This document shows, in pieces, positions 15,357 through 22,190 of a DNA stretch of 24,033 bases. The DNA is taken from contig UQNP01000013.1 in NCBI GenBank assembly GCA_900542385.1, positions 1-24,033 on the forward strand, given 5' to 3'. This stretch comes from an uncultured Eubacterium sp. (GTDB lineage Bacteria; Bacillota; Clostridia; Peptostreptococcales; Anaerovoracaceae). The stretch's first letter is position 1. Each line of letters begins with the position of its first letter. The notes below the pieces were generated by a model. That model saw only the letters and a list, made by a program, of their open reading frames with translations. It did not search any database and had not been told where the DNA came from. The position numbers were made by a program, and so were the translations under genes.

Positions 15357-16772
15357 ATGATGGACGATATGATGAGAAAACTGAAGATACTCGCGGACAG
15401 TGCAAAATACGATGTATCTTGCTCAAGCAGCGGATCATCGAGAAAAAATAAGGGCATGATAGGAAATGCTCATACTGCCGGGATATGTCATTCCTGGGGA
15501 GCTGACGGAAGATGCATATCTCTTTTGAAGATACTGTTTACCAACAGATGTATCTATGACTGCGAATACTGTGTGAACAGAAGGAGCAGAGATTTTCCGA
15601 GAGCTTCCTTCGAGCCTGAGGAGCTGGCGCGGCTGACCATCGAATTTTACAGGAGAAATTATATAGAAGGATTGTTTTTGAGCTCGGCGGTTGAAGTATC
15701 CCCGGATTATACAGCGGAAAGGATACTCGAAACGCTTCGCCTGCTTAGGAAAAAATACGGATTTTCGGGCTATATACATGCGAAGATAATCCCCGGAGTG
15801 TCGCGGGAGCTTTTGGAAGGTATAGGACTTGAAGCGGATCGACTCAGCGTGAATATAGAGATGCCTACATCGGAAAGTCTTAAGATCTATGCATCGCAAA
15901 AAGATCCAAAGGCAATATTTACTCCTATGCGCCAGATAACGAATACCCTGATCGAAAGAAATGGGTTGAAAGGGCCTGGGACAATGTTCAAAAATCAGGA
16001 GCTGAATACTGTACAAAATCGGATAAGCGGAGTAGAGCCTGAAGAGAGAAAGAACTGCAGGGGGTTGATGAAATACAGCATGCATTACGGCAGAGCCGGA
16101 AATAAGGAAATGTTTGCGCCTGCCGGACAGACCACTCAGATGATAATAGGTCTTGGGGAGGAGTCTGATAAAAGCATACTCACTACAGGTGAAAATCTGT
16201 ACAGGACCTTTAAAATGAAGCGTGTATATTATTCGGCGTATGTTCCGGCGGTGAGATCGCCTTTGCTTCCGCCTGCCTGGGCTGAGCCTCCTCTTGCCAG
16301 GGAGCACAGGATATATCAGGCTGACTGGCTTCTTAGATTTTACGGATTTTCCGTATCGGAGCTGTTTGAAGGAGGAGAAAATAATCTTGATGCCGACCTT
16401 GATCCTAAAGTTATGTGGGCGCTGAAGAACCTGGATAAATTCCCTGTAGAGGTAAACAAAGCTTCTTTGGAAACTCTCATGAGGATACCGGGAGTAGGCT
16501 ATGTGTCTGCAAGAAGGATAGCCAGGCAGCGTAAAGTGTGCAGTGTGAAATTCGATGATCTGAAGAAGATGGGCGTAGTGCTCAAGAGAGCGAAGTATTT
16601 TATTACTTGTGCAGGGAAGTATTACGGAAGCAAAAGATTTGATCCTGAGGCGATAAGAAGCCTTATTTTACAGATGGAGGACGGACTTCAGATCTCCATG
16701 TTCGATAAAAACTGGAAGAAACTCTCTGAGGGAGAGCGAATGGAGAAACTTTCACAGGCGGGCAAGATATAG
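15357..16772 (+). CDS. putative DNA modification/repair radical SAM protein
   Basis: A 471-residue radical S-adenosylmethionine protein of the family usually annotated as putative DNA modification/repair radical SAM (TIGR03916-like). The N-terminal signature KYDVSCSSSGSSRKNK (17-32) is followed by the [4Fe-4S]-binding CxxxCxxC at Cys65, Cys69 and Cys72. Near the C-terminus a helix-hairpin-helix (LMRIPGVGYVSARRIA, about 374-389) suggests DNA binding. I chose ATG 15357, 6 nt after GGGGGA; ATG 15360 is nearly as good. The frame extends to a TTG at 15297, but that overlaps the promoter. It pairs with the DUF4130 gene 34 bp downstream, the usual partner of this family. The reaction is uncharacterised. 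Confidence 0.88.
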   Translation: MMDDMMRKLKILADSAKYDVSCSSSGSSRKNKGMIGNAHTAGICHSWGADGRCISLLKILFTNRCIYDCEYCVNRRSRDFPRASFEPEELARLTIEFYRRNYIEGLFLSSAVEVSPDYTAERILETLRLLRKKYGFSGYIHAKIIPGVSRELLEGIGLEADRLSVNIEMPTSESLKIYASQKDPKAIFTPMRQITNTLIERNGLKGPGTMFKNQELNTVQNRISGVEPEERKNCRGLMKYSMHYGRAGNKEMFAPAGQTTQMIIGLGEESDKSILTTGENLYRTFKMKRVYYSAYVPAVRSPLLPPAWAEPPLAREHRIYQADWLLRFYGFSVSELFEGGENNLDADLDPKVMWALKNLDKFPVEVNKASLETLMRIPGVGYVSARRIARQRKVCSVKFDDLKKMGVVLKRAKYFITCAGKYYGSKRFDPEAIRSLILQMEDGLQISMFDKNWKKLSEGERMEKLSQAGKI

Positions 16773-16806
16773 ACAGCAGCAGGAAAGAAAATGTGAGGGG
16801 AAATCG

Positions 16807-17547
16807 ATGATGGATTATCTTTATGACGGGACATTTGAAGGAATATTGACGTGCATATATCATCATTATTATACAGAAAAAGCATCGGGGATATTCCCGG
16901 CGGAAAGTTATCAGTCGTGTATGCTTGGCGGGTATATGGATGTGGAGACGGATGAAGAAAAAGCAGGCAGGGTTTATGAAGCTGTCAAGAATAAGATTTC
17001 ATATTTCGATCTGGCGAGAATATATAAAGTATATCTTTCAAATGATCCTCAGAAGGAAAATAAGATACTGGACTACGTGGTCTTTGGCTTCAAAAAAGGA
17101 CCGTCTGTATCAAAATTTCACGGCAGCAGTGTTGTGGCGGCAGTGGAATCCATAGAGAAAAAAATAAAGGTGGAGCAGGAACGCATGATGCAGTTCGTGA
17201 GATTTTCTGTTATGGAGCGTGGAGTGATGTACAGCGAGATAGCGCCGGACAATGATGTCCTGGAGCTGGTAGCCGATCATTTCAGCGAGAGATTCAGAAA
17301 TGACCCCTTTATCATACACGATACAGGGAGAAAAAAAGCTGTAGTTGCCTTTGAAGGAAAATGGTATACAACGCCCTTTGATGGGAAGGATATTCCTGAC
17401 GAGTCGGAGGACGAAAAGATGTACCGCAGACTTTGGAAGCATTATTTCGATAACATTGCCATAAAGGAACGGACAAACAGAAAGTGTCAGAGTAGGTTCA
17501 TACCTCAAAGATACAGAAAAAACCTCACTGAAATGAATACTGTATGA
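16807..17547 (+). CDS. DUF4130 putative DNA repair protein (TIGR03915-like)
   Basis: A 246-residue protein recognised from its start (YLYDGTFEGILTCIYHHY, residues 4-21) and the later segments KGPSVSKFHGSSVVAA and FVRFSVMERGVMYSEIAPDND. The family co-occurs with the radical SAM/HhH protein, and in many proteobacteria the DUF4130 domain is fused to a uracil-DNA-glycosylase-like domain. Here no glycosylase domain is present: the chain ends shortly after the RRLWKHYFDNIAIKERTN region, as in other Gram-positive versions. The start follows GAGGGG with a 6-nt gap. It is in one operon with the radical SAM gene and would share its proposed SOS control. Confidence 0.82.
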   Translation: MMDYLYDGTFEGILTCIYHHYYTEKASGIFPAESYQSCMLGGYMDVETDEEKAGRVYEAVKNKISYFDLARIYKVYLSNDPQKENKILDYVVFGFKKGPSVSKFHGSSVVAAVESIEKKIKVEQERMMQFVRFSVMERGVMYSEIAPDNDVLELVADHFSERFRNDPFIIHDTGRKKAVVAFEGKWYTTPFDGKDIPDESEDEKMYRRLWKHYFDNIAIKERTNRKCQSRFIPQRYRKNLTEMNTV

Positions 17548-17578
17548 TTACGATAATGGTGAAATACATTGTAAAATC

Positions 17579-17607
17579 TTGAAGATAGCAGCGAAAAAAT
17601 ATATACT
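17579..17607 (+). promoter_or_regulatory. promoter of the sirtuin gene
   Basis: TTGAAG (17579-17584) and TATACT (17602-17607) are separated by 17 bp. They lie about 35 bp before the sirtuin start and just after the DUF4130 stop. Confidence 0.6.
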
Positions 17608-17641
17608 GTTATTATAGTAACATTTTCGGGAGGTGCAGAAA

Positions 17642-18367
17642 ATGGATGAGAGAGTGAGAGAAATTATTGACAAGAGCAATAGTACGGTGTTTTTTGGAGG
17701 GGCAGGAGTATCGACTGAGAGCAATATACCTGATTTCAGATCCGAGACAGGTTTGTACCAGGCGATGAATGAATACGGATATCCTCCGGAACTTATTATT
17801 TCCAGGCCGTTCTTTGAAAAACATACAGAAATTTTTTTCGACTATTATAAAAAGAACATGGTTTATCCGGACGCAAAGCCTAATAAGGCGCATATAGCTC
17901 TTGCAAAGCTGGAGAAGGAAGGTAAGCTTAAAGGTGTTGTAACGCAGAATATAGACGGGCTTCATCAGATGGCGGGAAGCGTGAACGTGTGTGAACTTCA
18001 CGGCACTATACACCGCAACAGATGTGTTGAGTGTGGCGAGAGATACAGTCTCGATTATATTCTCGATGATAAAAACTGTAAAAACGGAGTGCCTAAATGT
18101 GAAAGATGCGGAGCTGTTGTAAAACCGGACGTAGTGCTTTATGAGGAGACTCTTGAGGAACATATCCTCAGACATGCGGTAAAAATGATAAGTGAAGCAG
18201 ATACCCTTATCGTCGGAGGAACATCTCTTGTGGTATATCCTGCGGCAGGACTTATCGACAATTTCAAAGGCAAAAATTTGATACTTATAAATAAATCGGA
18301 GACATCCTACGATGAGAGAGCAACTCTTGTGATAAATGATTTCATAGGAGAGGTGCTGGGAGACTGA
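17642..18367 (+). CDS. Sir2-family NAD-dependent protein deacylase
   Basis: A 241-residue sirtuin that removes acyl groups from lysines using NAD+. Motifs are the NAD-binding GGAGVSTESNIPDFRS (19-34), TQNIDGLHQMAG (101-112) with the conserved Asn/Asp, catalytic His120 in ELHG, two zinc cysteine pairs (Cys128/Cys131 and Cys153/Cys156) and GTSLVVYPAAGLI near the end. The usual GIPDFR is NIPDFR, a minor change. I chose ATG 17642, 8 nt after GGGAGG; the upstream GTG at 17633 overlaps that ribosome site. It has its own promoter and terminator, so it appears to be a single-gene unit. Confidence 0.93.
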   Translation: MDERVREIIDKSNSTVFFGGAGVSTESNIPDFRSETGLYQAMNEYGYPPELIISRPFFEKHTEIFFDYYKKNMVYPDAKPNKAHIALAKLEKEGKLKGVVTQNIDGLHQMAGSVNVCELHGTIHRNRCVECGERYSLDYILDDKNCKNGVPKCERCGAVVKPDVVLYEETLEEHILRHAVKMISEADTLIVGGTSLVVYPAAGLIDNFKGKNLILINKSETSYDERATLVINDFIGEVLGD

Positions 18368-18408
18368 ATCTCTGAAGATCAAAGGATATATTGAACTGTG
18401 AAAGGAAA

Positions 18409-18459
18409 TGCCCTGAAAGCCGCGGCTTAATTAGACGCGGAGTTTCAGGGTATTTTTTT
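18409..18459 (+). terminator. rho-independent terminator after the sirtuin
   Basis: The stem ATGCCCTGAAA pairs with TTTCAGGGTAT and includes an inner CGCGGC/ACGCGG pairing. It runs into seven T. Confidence 0.88.
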
Positions 18460-18514
18460 GATATTCGGATATAGTAGTAGATAAGCGATCATTGTAGAGG
18501 AAAGGAGAAAACCA

Positions 18515-19342
18515 TTGTTTGAATGTGATTTTGATGAATTTAAAAGATATATGGCTGAAGATGAGAAAAGCAGTGCGACCATCGAAAAATATCTGAGAGA
18601 CGTCAGGAGTTTTTTGGATTTTGCAAAAGGAAAGGATGAGGATAAATCAGTGCTGCTGGAGTATAAGGAAAGACTCAGGAAAGATTACGCTGTATCAAGC
18701 GCCAATTCAATGATAGCGGCAATCAATTATTTTCTGAAGTTTTCCGGCAGAGACGAATGCTGTATAAAACAGTTTCCAATGCAGAGGCGCCTGTTCTGTC
18801 CGGAAGAAAAGGAGCTTACAAAAGGTGAATACGTCAGACTCGTGAGGACAGCGAGAAACAGGAAAGATAAAAGGCTTGAGCTTATAATACAGACCATATG
18901 CAGTACAGGTATACGTGTGAGCGAACTGAAGTATATCACAGTTGAAGCAGTCAGGCTGGGACGGGCGGCAGTGACGTGCAAGAGGAAGACGAGAGAAATT
19001 TTTATTCCTGTAAAGCTCAGGAAGCTTTTGAAAAAGTACTGTGAAGAAAAGGGGATAGCCTTTGGCGCAGTTTTCGTAACCAGGAACGGTAAAGTGATGA
19101 ACAGGAGCAACATATGGCGTGAAATGAAAGACCTTTGCCGGGAGGCTGGAGTGTGTCCTCAAAAAGTTTTTCCGCACAACTTGAGACATCTGTTTGCAAG
19201 GACTTTTTATCGTCTGGAAAAAGATATAGTGAAGCTTGCGGACATACTCGGACACAACAGCATAAACACGACTCGAATATATGTGACGGAAACAGGCGAA
19301 GAACACAGAAGAAAGATGGAAAAAATGAGACTTATAATATAA
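18515..19342 (+). CDS. tyrosine site-specific recombinase, probable invertase of the adjacent switch
   Basis: A 275-residue phage-integrase-family recombinase with an N-terminal SAM-like core-binding domain (about 1-90) and a catalytic domain (about 100-275). The catalytic residues are visible: Arg134 in STGIRVSEL, a beta-hairpin lysine near 156-158, His221 and Arg224 in HNLRH, His247 in LGHNS and the nucleophile Tyr256 in NTTRIY. The start is TTG at 18515, 7 nt after AGGAG. No phage, conjugation or transposon gene is near, and the gene ends 4 bp before the left inverted repeat of an apparently invertible promoter. Such stand-alone recombinases next to their target are the pattern of invertons, as with the Fim/RecV-type switches. 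It could instead act elsewhere in the genome. Confidence 0.88.
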   Translation: MFECDFDEFKRYMAEDEKSSATIEKYLRDVRSFLDFAKGKDEDKSVLLEYKERLRKDYAVSSANSMIAAINYFLKFSGRDECCIKQFPMQRRLFCPEEKELTKGEYVRLVRTARNRKDKRLELIIQTICSTGIRVSELKYITVEAVRLGRAAVTCKRKTREIFIPVKLRKLLKKYCEEKGIAFGAVFVTRNGKVMNRSNIWREMKDLCREAGVCPQKVFPHNLRHLFARTFYRLEKDIVKLADILGHNSINTTRIYVTETGEEHRRKMEKMRLII

Positions 19343-19345
19343 AAA

Positions 19346-19369
19346 ATCACATAATCAAAATTATGTGAT
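19346..19369 (+). repeat. left inverted repeat (IRL) of the candidate invertible promoter
   Basis: The palindrome ATCACATAAT-CAAA-ATTATGTGAT has 10-bp arms and an asymmetric 4-bp core. Its central 18 bp, ACATAATCAAAATTATGT (19349-19366), are the exact reverse complement of the centre of the right repeat. The asymmetric core gives the site a direction, and the two copies point in opposite directions. Alone it could be mistaken for the recombinase terminator, but no T-run follows. Confidence 0.8.
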
Positions 19370-19671
19370 AAATAAACTATTATATATAGACCACAACATA
19401 ATGATACTGCTGTAGGTTTCAAAATCAGAATAATACATAGGAAGAAATAAATCAAGGGGGATTTCACGATTTTTAGTGAATCTTTAAAGGGAAAGATCAT
19501 GCGTGCAGCACAAAAATAGCTTCTCTGCCGCCTTTGACTCAAAAGCGGTAAAGAGCTTTATTTGTGCGCATTGGTTTGACTGTTTTATCGAATATTTATT
19601 TTCATACTCTGTTTTTCAGCAGAGATTTGGCGCAGTCTCGGCTGAAGATTACAACATAATTTTGATTATGT
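19349..19671. promoter_or_regulatory. candidate invertible promoter (inverton) controlling the vWA surface protein
   Basis: Two 18-bp exact inverted repeats enclose 287 bp with no convincing gene, between a tyrosine recombinase and a surface-protein gene. In the present orientation the best promoters point left: TATAAT (19384-19379, with -35 GTATCA at 17 bp) and TTGAAA-N16-TATGTT (19422-19395). After inversion TATAAT would map to about 19636-19641, directing transcription through the right repeat into the ribosome site of the vWA gene. Rightward in the current state only TTGACT at 19576 is seen, with no good -10 at normal distance. The deposited orientation therefore looks OFF or weak. Small hairpins within the segment (19463-19480 and 19529-19549) have no assigned role. 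Confidence 0.7.
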
Positions 19672-19674
19672 TGT
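19651..19674 (-). repeat. right inverted repeat (IRR) of the candidate invertible promoter
   Basis: The palindrome ACAACATAAT-TTTG-ATTATGTTGT has 10-bp arms (11 with the flanking T/A). Its central 18 bp (19654-19671) are the reverse complement of the left repeat centre. It is 33 bp before the ribosome site of the vWA gene. Confidence 0.8.
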
Positions 19675-19719
19675 ACGGAGAAGAGAAATTATCGGAGAAG
19701 TTTTACGGAGAGTATGAAA

Positions 19720-21387
19720 ATGAAGAGAAAAAGAAGAAAAATAACGGCCTTTGCGGCAGTATTCCTTATGGCTGCGGCGATGATACCATCCATGGCTTTT
19801 GCAGCGGATACGCCGCAGGACACCGTATGGGAAGTTTCTAAATCAAAGACGGCTACAAATTTAAATGAGGATTATGAGTCGGACATCACGCTTTCGCTGC
19901 CAGCGGCAGAGGAGCAGCTTGAGTCCGATGTAGTGTTTGTCCTCGATAAATCCACGAGTGCCGATGTGCAGCAGGATGCGGTGGATATGCTTAAATCACT
20001 GCAGGAGCAGATAGAAAAAACCCAGGCAAAAGTCAATGTTGGAGTGGTTGTTTTCAATAAAGAAGCTCATAATGTATTGGAGCTTACTGAACTTACTGCT
20101 GAAAATCTTGAAAAGATCGAAGACGCTATTTACTATAATATATCCAGCGGTACGAATACGCATGCAGGACTTATAGCAGGTAAAGAGATGCTTGACGGCG
20201 ACACTGATGTAGATCCCGACAGGAAGTATTTAATATTTGTAAGCGATGGCATAACGTATATGTACAATGAGGAGCCGACAGCGATACTGCTGCAGAACGG
20301 TGATAAGACGAATATGTTTGCAGGACCTGACAACTGGGCCACCAAATACGGAAGCTCCAATCCTCCTGAAGACTGGGAAACGTGGCTTACGGAAATAGGA
20401 GATCAGATAAATGCCGATGGTGATACGTATGAAGTTCCTTATAAAACTTATGCTGAAAATGATCCGTATATACCTTATGATGAGAGAAGCGAACACGCCA
20501 TGTCTGTAGATAAGGCGCTTTATCTGACTTATGAAGAATATCAGTCTATCAAAGCAGAGGGATATAACTGCTATGCTATGAAAGCAGAGGGTAATGCTGA
20601 TCATCCATGGGCAACATCTTTTATGGAGCATCTTGCTGACGGAGAAAGCGTTAGCTTTGACAGCATAGAAAACGATATTTACTACCTGCTCGATGCGGGA
20701 AGCTGTGTGGTAGATGAAATTGGTCATACAGACGATTATGATTTTGATTTTGTAAACGATGCCAGCAGACTTACGATAAAAGTCGGAGAAGACATATATA
20801 CATCCAATGATGTGACAGCTGAAAGCGATCTTGAAGAGGGAGAGACTGCCAGATATACATTCACATATGATGGAGCAATTGCTGAAAACGGAGCGGAAGC
20901 GCCGTTCGTGCTGCACTATTATCAGAATGGTGTCACTAAGGACGGCAAGGATTACGGCGAATGTTTCGTATGGGATATAAATGTTCCTGTTTCCAACTTT
21001 GCGCCGGTGCAGCTTACCTATACAGTAAAACTCATGAATCCTAAGACCGAGGCGGGAACTTACGGAGAATATGATGCTGACGGAATCGGCGGCTCCGACG
21101 GACTCTATACAAACAATCAGGCTGTGCTCTATCCGGTGTCCACAGACGGCAGTGAAGGCGAAGCAGAATATTTTGCAAAGCCTGCTGTATCATACACAGT
21201 GTCGGCACAGGATCCTGATGATCCTCAGCAGCCTGGAGGCGGTGAAGCTGCCGGAGGCAACGGCAATGGAGGAGGAAGCAATCCGCTTACAGGAGATAAT
21301 GCCAATATAGCTTTGATGGCGGTGATCATGGCTGCGGCAGCAGGCGGAGCGATCGCCTGCGTAAGGAAACTGCATTCCGGAAGATAA
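19720..21387 (+). CDS. secreted, sortase-anchored vWA-domain surface protein
   Basis: A 555-residue precursor. It has a basic N-terminus and signal peptide (about 1-28, cleavage near AFA-AD), then a von Willebrand A domain (about 68-300) with a complete MIDAS: DKSTS (Asp76, Ser78, Ser80), a Thr in SSGTNT (142-147) and Asp176 in FVSDG. Beta-rich C-terminal modules (about 310-495) and a Pro/Gly/Asn linker follow. The sorting signal is NPLTG (521-525), then a hydrophobic segment and a basic tail (RKLHSGR). It should be covalently linked to peptidoglycan and bind a ligand through metal-dependent adhesion, as vWA adhesins and pilus tip proteins do. I chose ATG 19720, 9 nt after GGAG; ATG 19714 would be only 3 nt from it. 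Its promoter region is the invertible segment just upstream. No sortase or pilin gene is in the window. Confidence 0.88.
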   Translation: MKRKRRKITAFAAVFLMAAAMIPSMAFAADTPQDTVWEVSKSKTATNLNEDYESDITLSLPAAEEQLESDVVFVLDKSTSADVQQDAVDMLKSLQEQIEKTQAKVNVGVVVFNKEAHNVLELTELTAENLEKIEDAIYYNISSGTNTHAGLIAGKEMLDGDTDVDPDRKYLIFVSDGITYMYNEEPTAILLQNGDKTNMFAGPDNWATKYGSSNPPEDWETWLTEIGDQINADGDTYEVPYKTYAENDPYIPYDERSEHAMSVDKALYLTYEEYQSIKAEGYNCYAMKAEGNADHPWATSFMEHLADGESVSFDSIENDIYYLLDAGSCVVDEIGHTDDYDFDFVNDASRLTIKVGEDIYTSNDVTAESDLEEGETARYTFTYDGAIAENGAEAPFVLHYYQNGVTKDGKDYGECFVWDINVPVSNFAPVQLTYTVKLMNPKTEAGTYGEYDADGIGGSDGLYTNNQAVLYPVSTDGSEGEAEYFAKPAVSYTVSAQDPDDPQQPGGGEAAGGNGNGGGSNPLTGDNANIALMAVIMAAAAGGAIACVRKLHSGR

Positions 21388-21402
21388 GGATGGCGTTAGC
21401 AT

Positions 21403-21681
21403 ATGGGCAGAGGAAAGCTTAGACAATGGGAGATAGAAAAACTTCGCAAAAATAGATTTGTTGCAGACGTAACAGAGGACCGTGTCGTGTATTCCGATGA
21501 GTTCAAACAGAGATTCATGGAAGAATATATAGAAGGGAAGAAACCTACTCAGATTTTCAAAGATGCCGGATTTGATCCCTCTGTGCTCGGGTCAAAGAGA
21601 ATAGAGAGGGCATCTGCAAGGTGGAGAGAATCTTATGCCTCAGGAAGCCTGAAGCTTTCCAATGACAAGCGCGGCCAGTAG
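21403..21681 (+). CDS. small HTH-domain protein, OrfA-like
   Basis: A basic 92-residue protein. The central part resembles the helix-turn-helix of IS3-type OrfA and related clostridial HTH proteins (VVYSDEFKQRFMEEYIEGKK, then PTQIFKDAGFDPSVLGSKRI, residues 28-67), followed by a basic tail. It begins 15 bp after the vWA stop, with AAGGA about 12 nt before the ATG, so translation may be weak or coupled. No OrfB transposase frame and no terminal inverted repeats were seen nearby. It may be a transposon remnant or a domesticated regulator, and its position suggests co-transcription with the surface protein. I do not assign a function. Confidence 0.6.
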   Translation: MGRGKLRQWEIEKLRKNRFVADVTEDRVVYSDEFKQRFMEEYIEGKKPTQIFKDAGFDPSVLGSKRIERASARWRESYASGSLKLSNDKRGQ

Positions 21682-21740
21682 CTATTTATAAAGAGATGAT
21701 CGCAGGCAATGATTTGTAATAGGAATAAATAATGTGGATC

Positions 21741-21774
21741 AAAGGAGATTTCTTGACGGAAATCTCCTTTTGCT
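21741..21774 (+). terminator. terminator-like hairpin downstream of the HTH gene
   Basis: AAAGGAGATTTC (21741-21752) pairs perfectly with GAAATCTCCTTT (21759-21770) across a 6-nt loop. Only a short T-run follows. Confidence 0.7.
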
Positions 21775-21795
21775 GTTTAAGAGAATATATAAGAG

Positions 21796-21827
21796 AAGAT
21801 CCCGTGTACAGTGCGGGAATCTTTTTT
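21796..21827 (+). terminator. second terminator
   Basis: AAGAT-CCCG pairs with CGGGAATCTT (one bulge) across a 9-nt loop and is followed by a run of T. Two terminators in series isolate the SurE operon from the surface-protein unit. Confidence 0.75.
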
Positions 21828-21829
21828 AT

Positions 21830-22118
21830 GGGCAATTTAATTTTTACAGGATTTTTTACAGTGCTGTGCTGCTAAGGATTTTTTCGATGAAATATCGCAA
21901 GTCACGGATTTTTCGGATTTCACGATAGTTGTCCGCAAAAATCCATATAATCGCTCCGCCTATCCAGTTCCGTACCGCATCCTGAGCGCCTCATTAGCTA
22001 AACTATCTTATCCGCTTCATCCGCCCTGCACCCGTGCAGCCCCACCTGTGCAGTCCGTTCGCCGCCATTACACCGCAAAAGAAAAATATGCCGCAAAATG
22101 TTATCAAACGGCGTCATT
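21830..22118. other. non-coding, C-rich intergenic stretch
   Basis: No credible gene lies between the terminators and the SurE promoter. From about 21940 to 22080 the + strand is notably C-rich. It contains the palindrome CTGCAC-CC-GTGCAG (22026-22039) and shares the 11-mer AATCGCTCCGC with the other C-rich gap at 99-109. No T-tract, tRNA shape or transposon end was recognised. Confidence 0.5.
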
Positions 22119-22124
22119 GCAATA

Positions 22125-22154
22125 TTGCGGTATTATGTACCTTTATGATATACT
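22125..22154 (+). promoter_or_regulatory. promoter of the surE operon with overlapping palindrome
   Basis: TTGCGG (22125-22130) and TATACT (22149-22154) are 18 bp apart, and TG one base before the -10 gives an extended -10. The perfect palindrome GCAATATTGC (22119-22128) overlaps the -35 and could be an operator. The start codon is about 37 bp downstream of the -10. Confidence 0.6.
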
Positions 22155-22190
22155 ATATCTGTATGCGAACTTTTAATAAAGAGGTGAAAC

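Noticed and set aside
19346..19369. Left palindrome as the transcription terminator of the recombinase gene
   Set aside because: The stem is AT-rich with no following T-run, and its 18-bp centre recurs exactly inverted at 19654-19671, which fits a recombination site better.
19503..19841. 112-codon frame spanning the invertible segment and the start of the vWA gene
   Set aside because: It overlaps the well-supported signal peptide region in another frame, crosses the right repeat and has no family resemblance.
18515..21681. Integrated phage or mobile island carrying the recombinase, adhesin and HTH gene
   Set aside because: There are no phage, conjugation or transposase genes, no att-like direct repeats or tRNA, and codon use looks like that of the neighbours. 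A local inversion system explains the recombinase better.
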